Positions 12,876 through 23,894 of a DNA stretch of 64,000 bases are shown here, piece by piece. The position numbers and the translations under genes were made by a program. This DNA is from Albugo candida (Eukaryota; Oomycota; Peronosporomycetes; Albuginales; Albuginaceae): the NCBI GenBank assembly GCA_905220665.1, contig CAJNAR010000007.1, positions 310,001 through 374,000 of the forward strand, read 5' to 3'. How positions within the stretch are numbered: position 1 is the stretch's first letter; the number at the start of each line of letters is the position of its first letter. Below the pieces are notes generated by a model. The model made no database searches. It was given only the letters and a program-made list of their open reading frames with translations, and was not told where the DNA came from.

Positions 12876-15800
12876 TATGTATGGCTCCAGAAACATCGGT
12901 AATACGTCTTTTTATTCTGTAATGGAGAGTTCTCTCGTTCATAATTGGTCGAGAAGTACCGCGCAGTTTGGTATGCTGACCCGTGATTTATCTTCATACC
13001 TGTGTTTCCCACTTGCAGGATGCCTTTCTTCAGTGCACGCTATCCAGGCAAATCTGTTGTGTTTTCATTGTTCCAGATTATGATACATGAATAATACAAC
13101 GATTCTTTGTACTTACTAGTAATTTACACGATAGCATACGAGGATACGCTTTAGTATGCCTGTCCGGAAACTTGCGTCATATAAAGTCAAGTCATACTTG
13201 ATTGATTTCAACCAAACGTAATACCGCCGCAAATGCTTCACCCTTCGATGCCAGTACATGTGGACCTTAGTCGGTCCCTTGCATCAAGGGTTTCGGCAGA
13301 AATAAGCACTTAAATGGTCATCCCTTCTTATCATACTTCTGAAATATATTCTTCTTTCAACCTTGAAAGACACAGCAAAGTTTGCATCTATTAGTGGAAG
13401 ACTTACTATATTGGATAATTCCCGGTATGCAAATGTGGTTTACACGATTTCTGCTCGGTGATAGTTGTATAAAAACGTTTCACCACACGGAACTGCGGAA
13501 ACTTATTCTAGGCATGCTAATCGACTTGTTGTTCGTACCGCATCGATCCCTCGAAGAATTCAATTACGATCACCAATCGACAACTCCGATGTATCTTAAA
13601 AGAGGACAGTATTCCCTACATGTCAACGCCATCAACGGGACAAGATCGATCCGCTGATGAGTTCATGAGACACTTAGGGACGGAACTCCTTCCAGCCTGA
13701 AATTTTGAATGCATGTAACCAACACAGATATCTTGGATATAAGCTAAATTGTGTGAGATTGTCGGGAATAGGTACCATTTATATTTTTTATCCCATCGTT
13801 ATACTCATATGGTGCAAGCCAAACATGCACACTTGGATTCGCCGCCGTTATGATGCTGTTGGAGCCTACGAAACGACACCCCAACGCTAAGAAACGATTG
13901 TATGCGCTATATCTGCCTGACAAACTGATGATATGGAAGTAACGTCAGCGGATAGTGTCCCTTAAGGCTGTACTTTATCTGGAAGTGATTGCTGCAACGC
14001 AGATCACGGTACTGATGTGTGTGTACATTCTATACGACAACAGAGCATATGATCGGCGTTGCTATGGCAGTGCTAGGATCAATTTAACGGATTTAGCTGC
14101 CAAAACTACGGGATCAATCAGGAAAGCAATCTTTGTTTTGGGTGAGCAGACTTGTTGAGCATCTCCTAGTGAAGCTTGGACGCAGTCTGAAATTCTATTC
14201 CTTCACGACATATTTCAACTCTCAGTAGTCAGTCGATCTTGTGTGTGTAGCGACATCCCATACTCAGCAAAGTATATCAGAATCGGCTCTATGGTCGACA
14301 TCCCGCCTACTTCTAGCCACTTTGTATATCTGAGCCAATCTTCGATCGATAAAGGATAGCCGTCTTAGTATCACACCGTGATGGGTACGCCTCACAATGA
14401 GCTCCGAGTACTTGCGCGCGACTTAAACAGGTACAACAGCTGGACGGCGTCAACAGCAGCGTTGGTGTCCTTGAACCGGCCATGGTTTTTGTTGACTCGG
14501 GCCATCTCCGGTTATGTGACAGGATAGCTCATTACATGAGCGCGATGCATGCAGTACTGTACAGCGCACTCTTTCTACACAGATGACTTCATATCGTTTG
14601 ACGAGCATGAAACTGGTGGGAAAAATTAACTTCACATCTCGCGCGTGTTTTCCATCCCGCACACATCCAATTGAGGCAAAGTAGGAAAATGTCAAGGGAA
14701 AGTAGAATGATAGTGTCAAGCGGATGTGCTGGTCATAACCGCCTTTGGGGAGAATACATTTGCAAGATCGAGTTGATTCTTTACAACGACATAGAAAAAT
14801 TCTCACCGTAAATTGTATTTCTGGCGACCAAGTTTCTACAACGTAAATGGTGTTTGTGGTAGTTTACAAGGTAAGAAATACTTTGCGCTGCGCGTTCAGT
14901 ATGAATCATTGGGGCCCATTAGGCTATGCGCTACAATAAAGTGTCGCAACCCTCATCATATACTGGCGATCAGCACTGTAATGCAGACGCTTTGCTCTTC
15001 TGTAACAAATGTTTTTTTGGATGCGCACATGACTAGACTGAAGATGGCTCTAACTAGAATTCACGTTAGAATCAGGTAGGCCTTGTTTCCATTATTTCTT
15101 CTCGTAAATCTGCTACTGAGATGTCGCAAGAAGGCTACTGCACTATTATAAGAATGAAGTTCAAGCGTGGTTGCAGATCAGCGAGAAGTACACGCAAATG
15201 CTCATTGCCTAGAAGTAGATAAAATGGTACTGCTGAACGCTAACGAAATCGCGTTGACGTATTTTGTACAGCTCTGTAGGAACGATTGGGTACAAAACTG
15301 ATGCATATCTTTAGTTGCAAATCATGAAAATGCCCGATTTGCCTATGCTTTTGTATGAGCACTCGATCATGGCCCCATTCAAAAAATCACGCTGCTGACA
15401 TCCCGCACTTTATGTGCCGTTCTGGTTTGGCCGCGTTTATGTGAAGAAAGCCTCGGGTATATGAAGTTTGTGTCAATTATTACTTGGCGAACGGAGAAAG
15501 TCAAAACCTTTCGCATGTTTAGAAGCGTCGAAACGGTACCATTTACAGGGTGCGAGGGGCCACGGATGAGATATACAAATACAAGAAAGGTATAGAATCC
15601 CCTAGGATACTACCATGCTAAGTTATATAGCTTTACGAAGCTAAAGTATCAAGGCTGATTTGCGTGTTGTTTTCGTGAGAATGCATTTAATTTGACGGGC
15701 TTGATTCAGAGTGTGGGACAGCAAGGAATTGGAGAACAGCTGGTCAATTTTAATATTGTGTAGAGAGCTTTTATAATTTGAGAGAATGTCAAATATCATA

Positions 15801-16880
15801 CATGGGACGATTCTGATTTCAACGACGCTTCTAACTTGCTTAAGACACTCATTGTGTTTTCAAGAAAGTTCTACACCAACCTAAGCTTACATTCTGTGAG
15901 CATAATAAACGTAAACGCCTTTTCTGAAATAATCAGCAGAATAGTTGAGGTGAGAGAGAAGCATTGTTCTTGTCGCTCGTTTTGCTTATGGATAGTTGAT
16001 GACGACAGAAAAAAATAATGCGCCGTTGTAGCCCATCTACGTGGTACAGCTGCAGCCGGCGGACGCGGCTCAATTGTTCCCCAGAAACACAGGGGAATTC
16101 GTAGTTGAAACGGCTCCACTTCTTACGGTACCCTTTTGATGAATTTATGTTTTGCAATCCTTCCTTTTGGAAGAGTACGCAGTGTGACAGGCTTGGAAGG
16201 GAACAGTTTCTATAAATTTATGCTGATTCGCTGAGAGTTCCGATAGTATGTCTTTTACAGTCGTCTAGGATCAGCAGAAGACGGTACCGCTGGTACAGAC
16301 TCTTTATCCTATGAAAGCCTTCATCCGAAGTCGATTTGCTACAATATATCTAGCTTTATTGAACCACTGATTGGGACATGAATGGTTTCGGTAGCGATGC
16401 TAAAGTTGCCGATGTTGCTAGTCTAATGAAGCTATTCTCTGATATCAAATGCATGTCCATGTTTCGGATCGAGCCCCAAGGCGACCATTGTCGGAAAGCG
16501 TGGATGCTTTGTTAGTATCCACTGTCAAAAAATGTTCACATATCAGTACCATGTAAGAAAGGAGGTCAAATGTTGGCAATTTGGTGTCTCAAGAGTAAGC
16601 TGTATGATGAATCTTGTCAAGGTTTGATATTTTGCCAAGTGCTCATGCTTGCTTGTGATCACTGCAAGGGTATATTCACCACCATGACTAGTCGTTCAAG
16701 TTCATTGTAATCAATGTAGTCGATGAATAAAAATAGTGATGCCGTGCTATGTTTTCATCTTTTGATCCTGATTCTCATAGGGACTGCTGACCAAATGTGT
16801 ATGTGGCTTCAAGCTCCACGCAATCAGTCGCCGTTTTCCGAAAGCCACCAGAATGAGACCACCAAACAAATGGATCCTAA

Positions 16881-16956
16881 CGCTGAGTTAACGCCAATTG
16901 TACCATTGGATGCACTAGCGCTGAGTTAACGCCAACTGTACCATTGGATGCACTAG
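16881..16956. repeat. 38-bp tandem duplication, two copies
   Basis: The unit starting CGCTGAGTTAACGCCA at 16,881-16,918 is repeated at 16,919-16,956 with one T/C difference. The copies abut directly. This looks like a recent local duplication. Confidence 0.9.
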
Positions 16957-17760
16957 CTCTGAAGCACTAAGTATCATTCGTCATTGAAAAAGTGTGGGGG
17001 GTGGTCTCCTGCCAAAACACATAATTATGGCTGTGCTTGTGCCGAGTGGGGAACGTTAATCCTCTCTTAGCTCTTTTTTTTACGATGAAAATTTCTATAC
17101 TTTGGGTGCAGCAGAGAGGATGATAAAGTTGGATTCGTGCCAGACATTTCGCACATCATATTCGACCGTAAGCGTGGTCAAAAGCTTGAATTTCTGATGA
17201 AGCTGCTGGAGTTTCAGTGTCTCTCAATATGAAGATTTGTGGCCGCGTTTCTATCTACTTACATCAATTGTTGAATAAGATCTAATCTCATTGCATAGCT
17301 CAAAGGCTGTCCGTGTCGATGAACATGGTGAGAAGAAGTACAACTGAGTACTTATTCTATATAAAACCACGTGATAGATACGCAGCAAGGGATTGTTTAT
17401 TGATTTTTCAAGAGCCGGTAAAAAGCGACAAAATAAGTCCAGTCACAAACTATTACCAAACCGCAAAAAAAAATACCAGAAACGGATGAGATGGTGGAAT
17501 GCTACAATTTCTTGTAGGGATATCCGAACCATGAACCAGTCAAAGAGTTCAAAATCAACTCCTCAGTATGAAATACTACATTTCTATTCCATATATTGGA
17601 AAGCAGCGGTCGCCAAAAATTGACTCAAATCACTGAATGAATTATCACGCTTGAGTCGTTTTGGACATCATCAAATTTACTATAGACATTTAAGACATTT
17701 TAGACATTCAATGACCCTGAATTTCCTTTTAAACTTACACGGAATTATTCATTCAGCTAT

Positions 17761-17829
17761 TATCATCAACTCGAAGTCGGACATTCATTCTTTGTTATTA
17801 TCAACTCGAAGTCGTATTTCATTCTTTGT
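17761..17829. repeat. 34-35-bp imperfect tandem duplication
   Basis: The unit TATCATCAACTCGAAGTCGG... at 17,761-17,795 is followed by TATTATCAACTCGAAGTCGT... at 17,796-17,829. They share the core ATCAACTCGAAGTCG and end ATTCATTCTTTGT or ATTTCATTCTTTGT. The surrounding DNA is AT-rich, with TAGACATT-like repeats just upstream. Confidence 0.85.
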
Positions 17830-18000
17830 TATCAATTCTGCTCATTACTCCATTTAGATTGTGAATTATGTACACAAACAGCTTCGTATTGTTCAGATTA
17901 TAGCTACTACCGCTTCAAAACACCACAGATTCGAGTGTTTATAGAACCCAATCGCACGCATGTATTTCGTCTCCGCATGTACTATGTTTTCATGCGCCTT

Positions 18001-21000
18001 CTACACTCCATAACTTCTCTGATATGAGTTTTGTTGGCCAGGAACGTATGGTGGCGGTGTGACTCCTTCCTGAGCTGATATCGCGTACGTCTCACTCACC
18101 GCCAGCAAAGAATCATTGTACAGGCCCATAGTGGTCTCCAAATCCTCCAGTGATTGCATCGCGCGGGGAATCAAATCGAGATTAGCAAAAGGATTGTCCA
18201 AATTGGCCGAAATCTGCAGACGAGGAAGAAGCTGCACGCATATCTTCAACATGCGCTGAACATCCGGATCGCGCCGTAGATCCCCACGAGCGTTCCGTAT
18301 TGAGTTATTGAGTATTGTGACAGCTTGTTCAGTTTGCATGAGCTCGTCCTCATCCAAAGGTGTTGGTAGTTCTGTTGGAAGACGAGCTTGTTCCCGTGCT
18401 GCAAGCGCTTCTGCGCCTTCCGCGTTCGCATTGACTGAGCGAGGAGGATTGTCACTACTTGAGCCCTCTGATGCAAGATGACGTCGATACTGGTTCACTT
18501 GGCGCGACAAATTCAAAAATCGATCTAGTTCAGGCACATTCAGAGTGCCAGGAAGTCGAGCACAAATGTCGAGAACTTGTCCTAGATATGTCTCCAATAA
18601 TTTCTTCCGTTCTTCGACGACCTCACTCGAATTGCCTGATCTTCCTTTGAGCAATCCCAATCGATGTTTTCGTGGAAATATCGGCAACGTTGCAACAGTC
18701 AGCGGAATTTTCTGCTTCAGATCCTTGTGAAGACGCTCGAATACACTGAAGCGATGTGATACCAGCCAGGCTGTCGGTTCTTCGACGTCTTTTGGATGCC
18801 ATTGACAGCGAAGTACATACACGGTATACTCCACATAATTCTCATCTTGCAAGACATTGGTTGTGTGCATTTGACATTGAAAGTACCCATCATGAATCAG
18901 AATTCTCTGACCGTCCATTTTGAATGAACCAAGTGGACCCGATACAGCGTTTTGTTGGCCAGACATTGAGCCTGAGCGATATCCGTAATATCCATGTTCG
19001 GCCGAGCCGGAGTCTTGGCTGGTGAGGAGAGAGCCACATTCTTGACAGTGATTTCCATTTGCAGTATTGTTGGTTGCTCCACATGCCGGACAGCGAATTT
19101 GGATTCCATACACACCAGCAGAGTAAAGACGATTCAATGATTCTTGTTGTTCCGGAGAGAGACCACTTGCGGGTGTTTCCACAGGCTTTTCCAATAAAAA
19201 TGGCACCAATTCGTCGTACTCTGTTTGCGCGATGGCTCCATCGAGTAACAGATCATTCAATTGCTGAAGTTGTTCTTTGTTTTCTTGAGACAAATTGCTT
19301 GGAATATCGACAACTTGAACATCACCCTTGACTCCAGTTCTTGTGCTTACATGCGCCAGACCACCAAGCAAACTCGCACTTACACTCGCTGCACGTAAAA
19401 GTGCTTCCTCTTTGCGTTTCGCTGCCTGCTCTCTTTCTTTTTTTATTCGTAGGTCCAACTCTCGAGATTCATTAACTGCACGTAATTCAGCTTGCCTCTC
19501 TTGCTCAGCGGCAGCGGCAGCTTCAGCTGCGGCTTCTTCTGCTTCCCGGACTGCGGCAGTCGCAGCTTGAGCAAGTCGGACAGCCTCCTCTTCTGCTTTC
19601 TCGGCTTCTTCATCCATACGACGACGCTCATCTTCAGCCGCAGCACGAGCCAAGCTCTCGCGTCTTGCCATTTCTGCTGCCAAACGGGCTTCTTCTTCTC
19701 TTCGTTTTGCTTGCTCGGCTTGACGACGAGCTTCCTCAGCACGTGCAGCAGCTGCAGCTATCAACTCTTGTTTTTTCGTCTTGTATCGACGCCTGGCACA
19801 ATATCCACGGAACATCGCTTGGATAAGCAAAGTGGCATTCTTCTGTCGAGTAAATTGCCGACGAAGTGAGAACCCACGCCACCACTGTTGAATTCCTCTG
19901 ACTGCATCGCGACGGAGCTGCATCTTGCGGAGTAATGCCTTAAAAAGATTCTGTGAAATGACCTTGGCCAGTCCAACACGCCAACGATGCCGGGCGAGCC
20001 ATAACTTCATCCGCGCGACAATTTGTGGACCATCCACAGCCCAATTGATCTTCAAAATAGCATCCAGTAACGCGATTTTCCCAGCTTTGAAAAAGAGTTT
20101 TGTGATTCCAAGTTTATACGCATCCATTGGTACTTGGAAAGCCCACAAAATCGCAGTAATAAGTGTCGAATCTCGTTGATTGACAAACAACCGCTGAGCA
20201 TCCGGAGGCATGTAGCGTTTGTATGCACCAACGAGTTCAGCGTAGCCCACCCGTGTGGGTAGACCGACTTTAAGCACCTGAGCGGTCTGCATAATGCCCT
20301 GACAACGCAATTGACCCACGACATATCGTGGATCAAACATTCCAACACGCATAAGAGCATTCGGTTTGATACAGCGAATAAAGTTACATCGGGTCGCATC
20401 AAGAGTATCTACCAATTCTTGCATTTGTTTCGAGAATTTCGCTGCCACGCTTCTCAAAATCTTTTTCTTCCCGGGGCGGGCACCGCTTTGAGCATCCACA
20501 CCTTCAAAAAAGGTGACAACCAGGCGATTTGACGAGGCTACAAATAGATTTGCCATATCTTGTGGAATCGTATCGTTGTTCTTGTCAATGAATGCTCCGA
20601 CTGTATAACTTACACAGCCAGCAAAATGACGAACGATGAACATTTGCTGCATGTCTTTGGGATGCGGACGAGGAAAGTACGAATTCTTTCCATGATGCCG
20701 ATGTAATGCCGATAAAAACTTTTCATCACTGGGCTTTGGATTCATTGCTTCCGCGTCGAGCAAAGCCAAAATTCCATTCGGTTTTGAAGCGATCAGCTCC
20801 ACACATTCACGATTATCCGGCCAGGTTATCTTTCCGACGGTGATCCCTTCTCGTTTATAGAGTTCCATTTCGGAGATAAAGACTTGATTATTGAACGTTG
20901 CTTGTAAAACCTCATTGGTATAGTTGATCAAAAGCTGTTCAAAGTCGTTGCGCTGAAATGACTCAAAACCGAAAATATCTAATACTCCAATGTACGGCAA

Positions 21001-22392
21001 CGGAGCTGGGTCTTGGCCGAGTGATGTATTGACTTGTTGTATAATCCAGTCGAATAAGCGACCATACAGCGCTTTGGCAATTGCATCACGTGCGTAAACA
21101 GCATTTTGCGCGTTTCGACGGACCGTGAATGTTTCGTCACGGGTCACAATTTCACGTTCCATAATGACTCTAGAGAGTGCGTCTTCACCAACTCCCAATA
21201 CTTTGGCGGTCATCGCTAGAGCATTCCTTGCAGCAGGTTTCTCCACTATAGCAGCTTCCCCTTCTGGTGTGTCTTCTTCATCAAAATCGATATTTCCCAT
21301 GTGGAGTAATCCAGCAATAATCGAAAAAATGATCTTTTGAGTTTCCTGCGATATATCAACGCATGTTAGCCCACGTACAACGTCTTGGAAGCTCGCAGCA
21401 TCATCCGTATCCTCAGCGACAAAGCAATTTGATCGATTGAGATAACGAAAGTCTTCTGGTCGGGTGAGTTGATAAGCATTTTTGATAGCTGCATCTGCAC
21501 CGGACAGAAGTTGATAAAATATGTGAAAGTTTCGTTCTCCATCCACTTGGTACACAAGTCTCGATTTTTCCAACAAATATGTTTCCACAAACGCCCCAGC
21601 AAGTTTAAATTCCCCATTAGATGAAAATTGAAGCTTCATAAACTTGCCAAATCGACTTGAATTGTGATTACGCAAAGTTTTTGCGTTCCCGAAAGCCTCT
21701 AAAATTGGATTTTGCTCAATCAGTCGATGGTCCAAACTACTTCCATGTTGACTACGATCTTTCATCGAAGCTTCAATGTCTTGTCCTCTAGCTTTTTTGC
21801 CGTAAATTCCTCGTATCGTGAGATGCTTGAGCACAATTTTTGACGATTCTGTTTTGCCTGCTCCAGATTCTCCACTAATGACTACCGATTGATTTGTTGG
21901 TTGATCTGATCCAGCGTTATAGACCATCTGTTGATACGCCATTTCGGCAACAGAGAACGGATGAGGCGAGGTTCCAGTACTATTGATTATATCACTGATC
22001 TTGGGATTTGAGAGGTCACGAAGAGGATTCACCGCAATCAGTACGTTGGCCATGAAGGTGTATGGTTTCTGATCTTTTCCGTCAGTTCCACTCAATTTGG
22101 ATCGTTCTGCCAAATTGTGTAACACTCCAGCCTCATGAATATGGTACAGAGCTGTCATATCATCAGACACTCGGGGATTCATTGGAAGAGCAAGACCACG
22201 ATCCACTTGTTGCACCTTCCCGGCTTGCGTACGAACTGTGACTTTCAGGCCACCGATCGCCATAACAGTTGCTTTATCCCATACTTGCTCTGTTCCTGGA
22301 ATCCAAACCACATCACTGATTTCCACCGGTAAGATTTCGCTTTGAACGTCTTTTGCGAAAGCTTGGCTTTGGATGGGCGGAGGAGTCGCCAT
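18001..22392 (-). CDS. Unconventional myosin heavy chain with zinc ribbon and PX domain, 1463 aa
   Basis: This is a single uninterrupted exon. Residues 75-770 are the motor, with P-loop GESGAGKT (174-181), switch I NHNSSRFGKF (242-251) and switch II LDIFGFESF (471-479). Around 790-870 lie basic IQ-like light-chain sites (IQQWWRGFSLRRQF, IQAMFRGYCARRRY). Residues 875-1000 are a charged Ala/Glu/Arg-rich helix, either coiled coil or single alpha helix. A CPAC...CQEC zinc ribbon sits at 1101-1119. A PX domain spans about 1165-1305 and should bind phosphoinositides; a helical tail follows. The role inferred is actin-based transport or tethering of endosomal membranes. PX-tailed myosins are characteristic of oomycetes and relatives. 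All nucleotide-binding residues look intact. The next gene upstream ends 462 bp away on the same strand. Confidence 0.95.
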   Translation of the reverse strand: MATPPPIQSQAFAKDVQSEILPVEISDVVWIPGTEQVWDKATVMAIGGLKVTVRTQAGKVQQVDRGLALPMNPRVSDDMTALYHIHEAGVLHNLAERSKLSGTDGKDQKPYTFMANVLIAVNPLRDLSNPKISDIINSTGTSPHPFSVAEMAYQQMVYNAGSDQPTNQSVVISGESGAGKTESSKIVLKHLTIRGIYGKKARGQDIEASMKDRSQHGSSLDHRLIEQNPILEAFGNAKTLRNHNSSRFGKFMKLQFSSNGEFKLAGAFVETYLLEKSRLVYQVDGERNFHIFYQLLSGADAAIKNAYQLTRPEDFRYLNRSNCFVAEDTDDAASFQDVVRGLTCVDISQETQKIIFSIIAGLLHMGNIDFDEEDTPEGEAAIVEKPAARNALAMTAKVLGVGEDALSRVIMEREIVTRDETFTVRRNAQNAVYARDAIAKALYGRLFDWIIQQVNTSLGQDPAPLPYIGVLDIFGFESFQRNDFEQLLINYTNEVLQATFNNQVFISEMELYKREGITVGKITWPDNRECVELIASKPNGILALLDAEAMNPKPSDEKFLSALHRHHGKNSYFPRPHPKDMQQMFIVRHFAGCVSYTVGAFIDKNNDTIPQDMANLFVASSNRLVVTFFEGVDAQSGARPGKKKILRSVAAKFSKQMQELVDTLDATRCNFIRCIKPNALMRVGMFDPRYVVGQLRCQGIMQTAQVLKVGLPTRVGYAELVGAYKRYMPPDAQRLFVNQRDSTLITAILWAFQVPMDAYKLGITKLFFKAGKIALLDAILKINWAVDGPQIVARMKLWLARHRWRVGLAKVISQNLFKALLRKMQLRRDAVRGIQQWWRGFSLRRQFTRQKNATLLIQAMFRGYCARRRYKTKKQELIAAAAARAEEARRQAEQAKRREEEARLAAEMARRESLARAAAEDERRRMDEEAEKAEEEAVRLAQAATAAVREAEEAAAEAAAAAEQERQAELRAVNESRELDLRIKKEREQAAKRKEEALLRAASVSASLLGGLAHVSTRTGVKGDVQVVDIPSNLSQENKEQLQQLNDLLLDGAIAQTEYDELVPFLLEKPVETPASGLSPEQQESLNRLYSAGVYGIQIRCPACGATNNTANGNHCQECGSLLTSQDSGSAEHGYYGYRSGSMSGQQNAVSGPLGSFKMDGQRILIHDGYFQCQMHTTNVLQDENYVEYTVYVLRCQWHPKDVEEPTAWLVSHRFSVFERLHKDLKQKIPLTVATLPIFPRKHRLGLLKGRSGNSSEVVEERKKLLETYLGQVLDICARLPGTLNVPELDRFLNLSRQVNQYRRHLASEGSSSDNPPRSVNANAEGAEALAAREQARLPTELPTPLDEDELMQTEQAVTILNNSIRNARGDLRRDPDVQRMLKICVQLLPRLQISANLDNPFANLDLIPRAMQSLEDLETTMGLYNDSLLAVSETYAISAQEGVTPPPYVPGQQNSYQRSYGV

Positions 22393-22854
22393 TCTGAGAT
22401 TGGTATCTGCTGTAAAAGTTTTGTAATCGATGCAAAATCAGTTGTGCTGATTGCACGCTCCGTCAGTGCGCTCTCTTTTAAATGTGAGTCTCTCTGCACT
22501 GTCGCCACCAACTGTCGACAACGTGTACGGTGACTCTATTTCAACGCGTACAGAGTTAAAAAAGAGTTTAAAAATGACAGAGGGGGAGAAATTCTCAAAT
22601 GCGCATTGCTCAATTTTGCGATAGACTTGTTGAATCAGTTTGATTCGTGTAAAATTAGTATTTTGAACGGTTAGATTGGCTGTAAAAGATGCATACGATC
22701 TTTACGGAGACGAGTTGTAAAAGCACTGGCACAAGAAACGACCGGTTTATTACTGGTTTCCTGTCAGTTAATTTACAATGCCCGCAAAGCGCTCCATTCG
22801 TCGTTGTTTTTTCACTTGCAACTATGAGAGACCGCGATAAGTACTGATTTAAAT
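22393..22854 (-). promoter_or_regulatory. Intergenic region holding the myosin promoter
   Basis: The 462 bp between the SARNP-like stop and the myosin ATG must contain the myosin promoter and leader, since both genes run on the minus strand. I see no consensus core element that I would name. Confidence 0.4.
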
Positions 22855-23798
22855 TCAAAATAGACGGATGAGGCCTACCGTCTCAGGCGTATCTATGCCG
22901 AATCTTTCCGCGCGGTGTAGACGACGTTTTTCTTCCACATTCAGCCCAAATCTTTCAGCTCGTTCTTTTTTCTTTGCTTCCAGCTTGATAGAAATTGTCA
23001 TATTAACACAACATCTCAATGAGTGTTTTGATAAATACGCACAGTATCTGCTGTGATGATACCAAAACGCTCTGCACGCTTCGCTTGTCGTAGTTTCTCC
23101 TCTTTTATTGATACTGCGCCGAGTTTTGTTGAGGTCTCTTCAGCTTTCGATAGTGGCCCTGGCGTACCTGTCGCAGCCTCAACATTGAATCGTTTCGCCC
23201 GAAGTGCCTGTATATGCATGTGAGATTACAGACCGTTTCTGATACGAGACACTGTCACCTTTTTCTCTTCTAGTGAGGCCTCTATTCCGTATTTCTCGGC
23301 TCGTAACTTTCGCTTCTCTTCTTCTGTGATGTTTTGCTTTGCTTGTATGGACTCGTGACTATCTTCTTCTTGTATTTTTTCTTTTTTCTCAAATGTTGTC
23401 GTCTTCGTTGTTTTTGATTCGGATGCTACATCATCTTTTGCTGTCGTCGTAGTAGCCGAATCGTTCGGAGTTGTGATTGCACTGCTCGTAATCGAAACTT
23501 CCACAGCCGACGAAAAAGAAGGATCCTTCCATACCTTGGACCCTTCCGTATTCTTTCTATTTCTAGGAGACTCAATCACTTTACATTCGCCTCCCATCTT
23601 TGGACTTGTGGCTGATTCCTCCGCAGAGGGTTCAAAATCATTTAGCATTTGCGCTTCGCTACCAAATTCTTCAGCGTCTAACGCAAGTTCTAGGCGTTGA
23701 ATGAGCTCCGTTTTCAGACCGTTTGAACTGAGTCCTCGTTTCTCAAGCTCAGCGCGTAGCTCTCCCACTTTCATTTTCTTTGGATTCATCGCTGTCAT
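22855..23798 (-). CDS. SAP-domain ribonucleoprotein (SARNP/CIP29/Tho1-like), 277 aa, three exons
   Basis: Exons on the minus strand are 23,798-23,259 (180 codons), 23,207-23,043 (55) and 22,983-22,855 (42 plus stop). The introns, 51 and 59 nt, are GTGACA...ATACAG and GTGCGT...TATCAAG, both phase 0. Residues 8-40 form a SAP helix-extension-helix (MKVGELRAELEKRGLSSNGL), a DNA/RNA-binding fold. A Ser/Thr-rich linker follows. The second half carries repeated Tho1/SARNP motifs: KLRAEKYGIE, LRAKRFNVE, AKRAERFGI, ERAERFGLN and HRAERFGID. In yeast and animals these motifs contact the TREX helicase (Sub2/UAP56) during nuclear mRNA export. The start is the first ATG before the SAP domain. PLRG1 ends 96 bp upstream on the same strand. 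Confidence 0.9.
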
Positions 23799-23894
23799 AT
23801 TAAGTCTGAATCTTTTTCCCGTGACAAAGTACTGTCAATCATTATGACCTGTACTCAATTATATATTGATTTATACGGATCCTTAGCTATGCAG

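Larger units (their letters stand above)
12876..18000. other. Gene-poor stretch
   Basis: Five kilobases without a supportable gene. Frames at 13,382-13,657 and 14,450-14,806 show no domain pattern and no splice-consistent continuation. Two short tandem duplications lie near the right end. The last 150 bases form the 3' flank of the myosin gene. Confidence 0.45.

Noticed and set aside
14450..14806. Minus-strand ORF of 118 codons
   Set aside because: Composition looks random, there is no domain, and the surroundings are gene-poor.
19328..19869. Plus-strand ORFs of 80-125 codons
   Set aside because: They are antisense to the Ala/Glu/Arg-rich helix of the myosin, whose codon bias keeps the opposite frame open.
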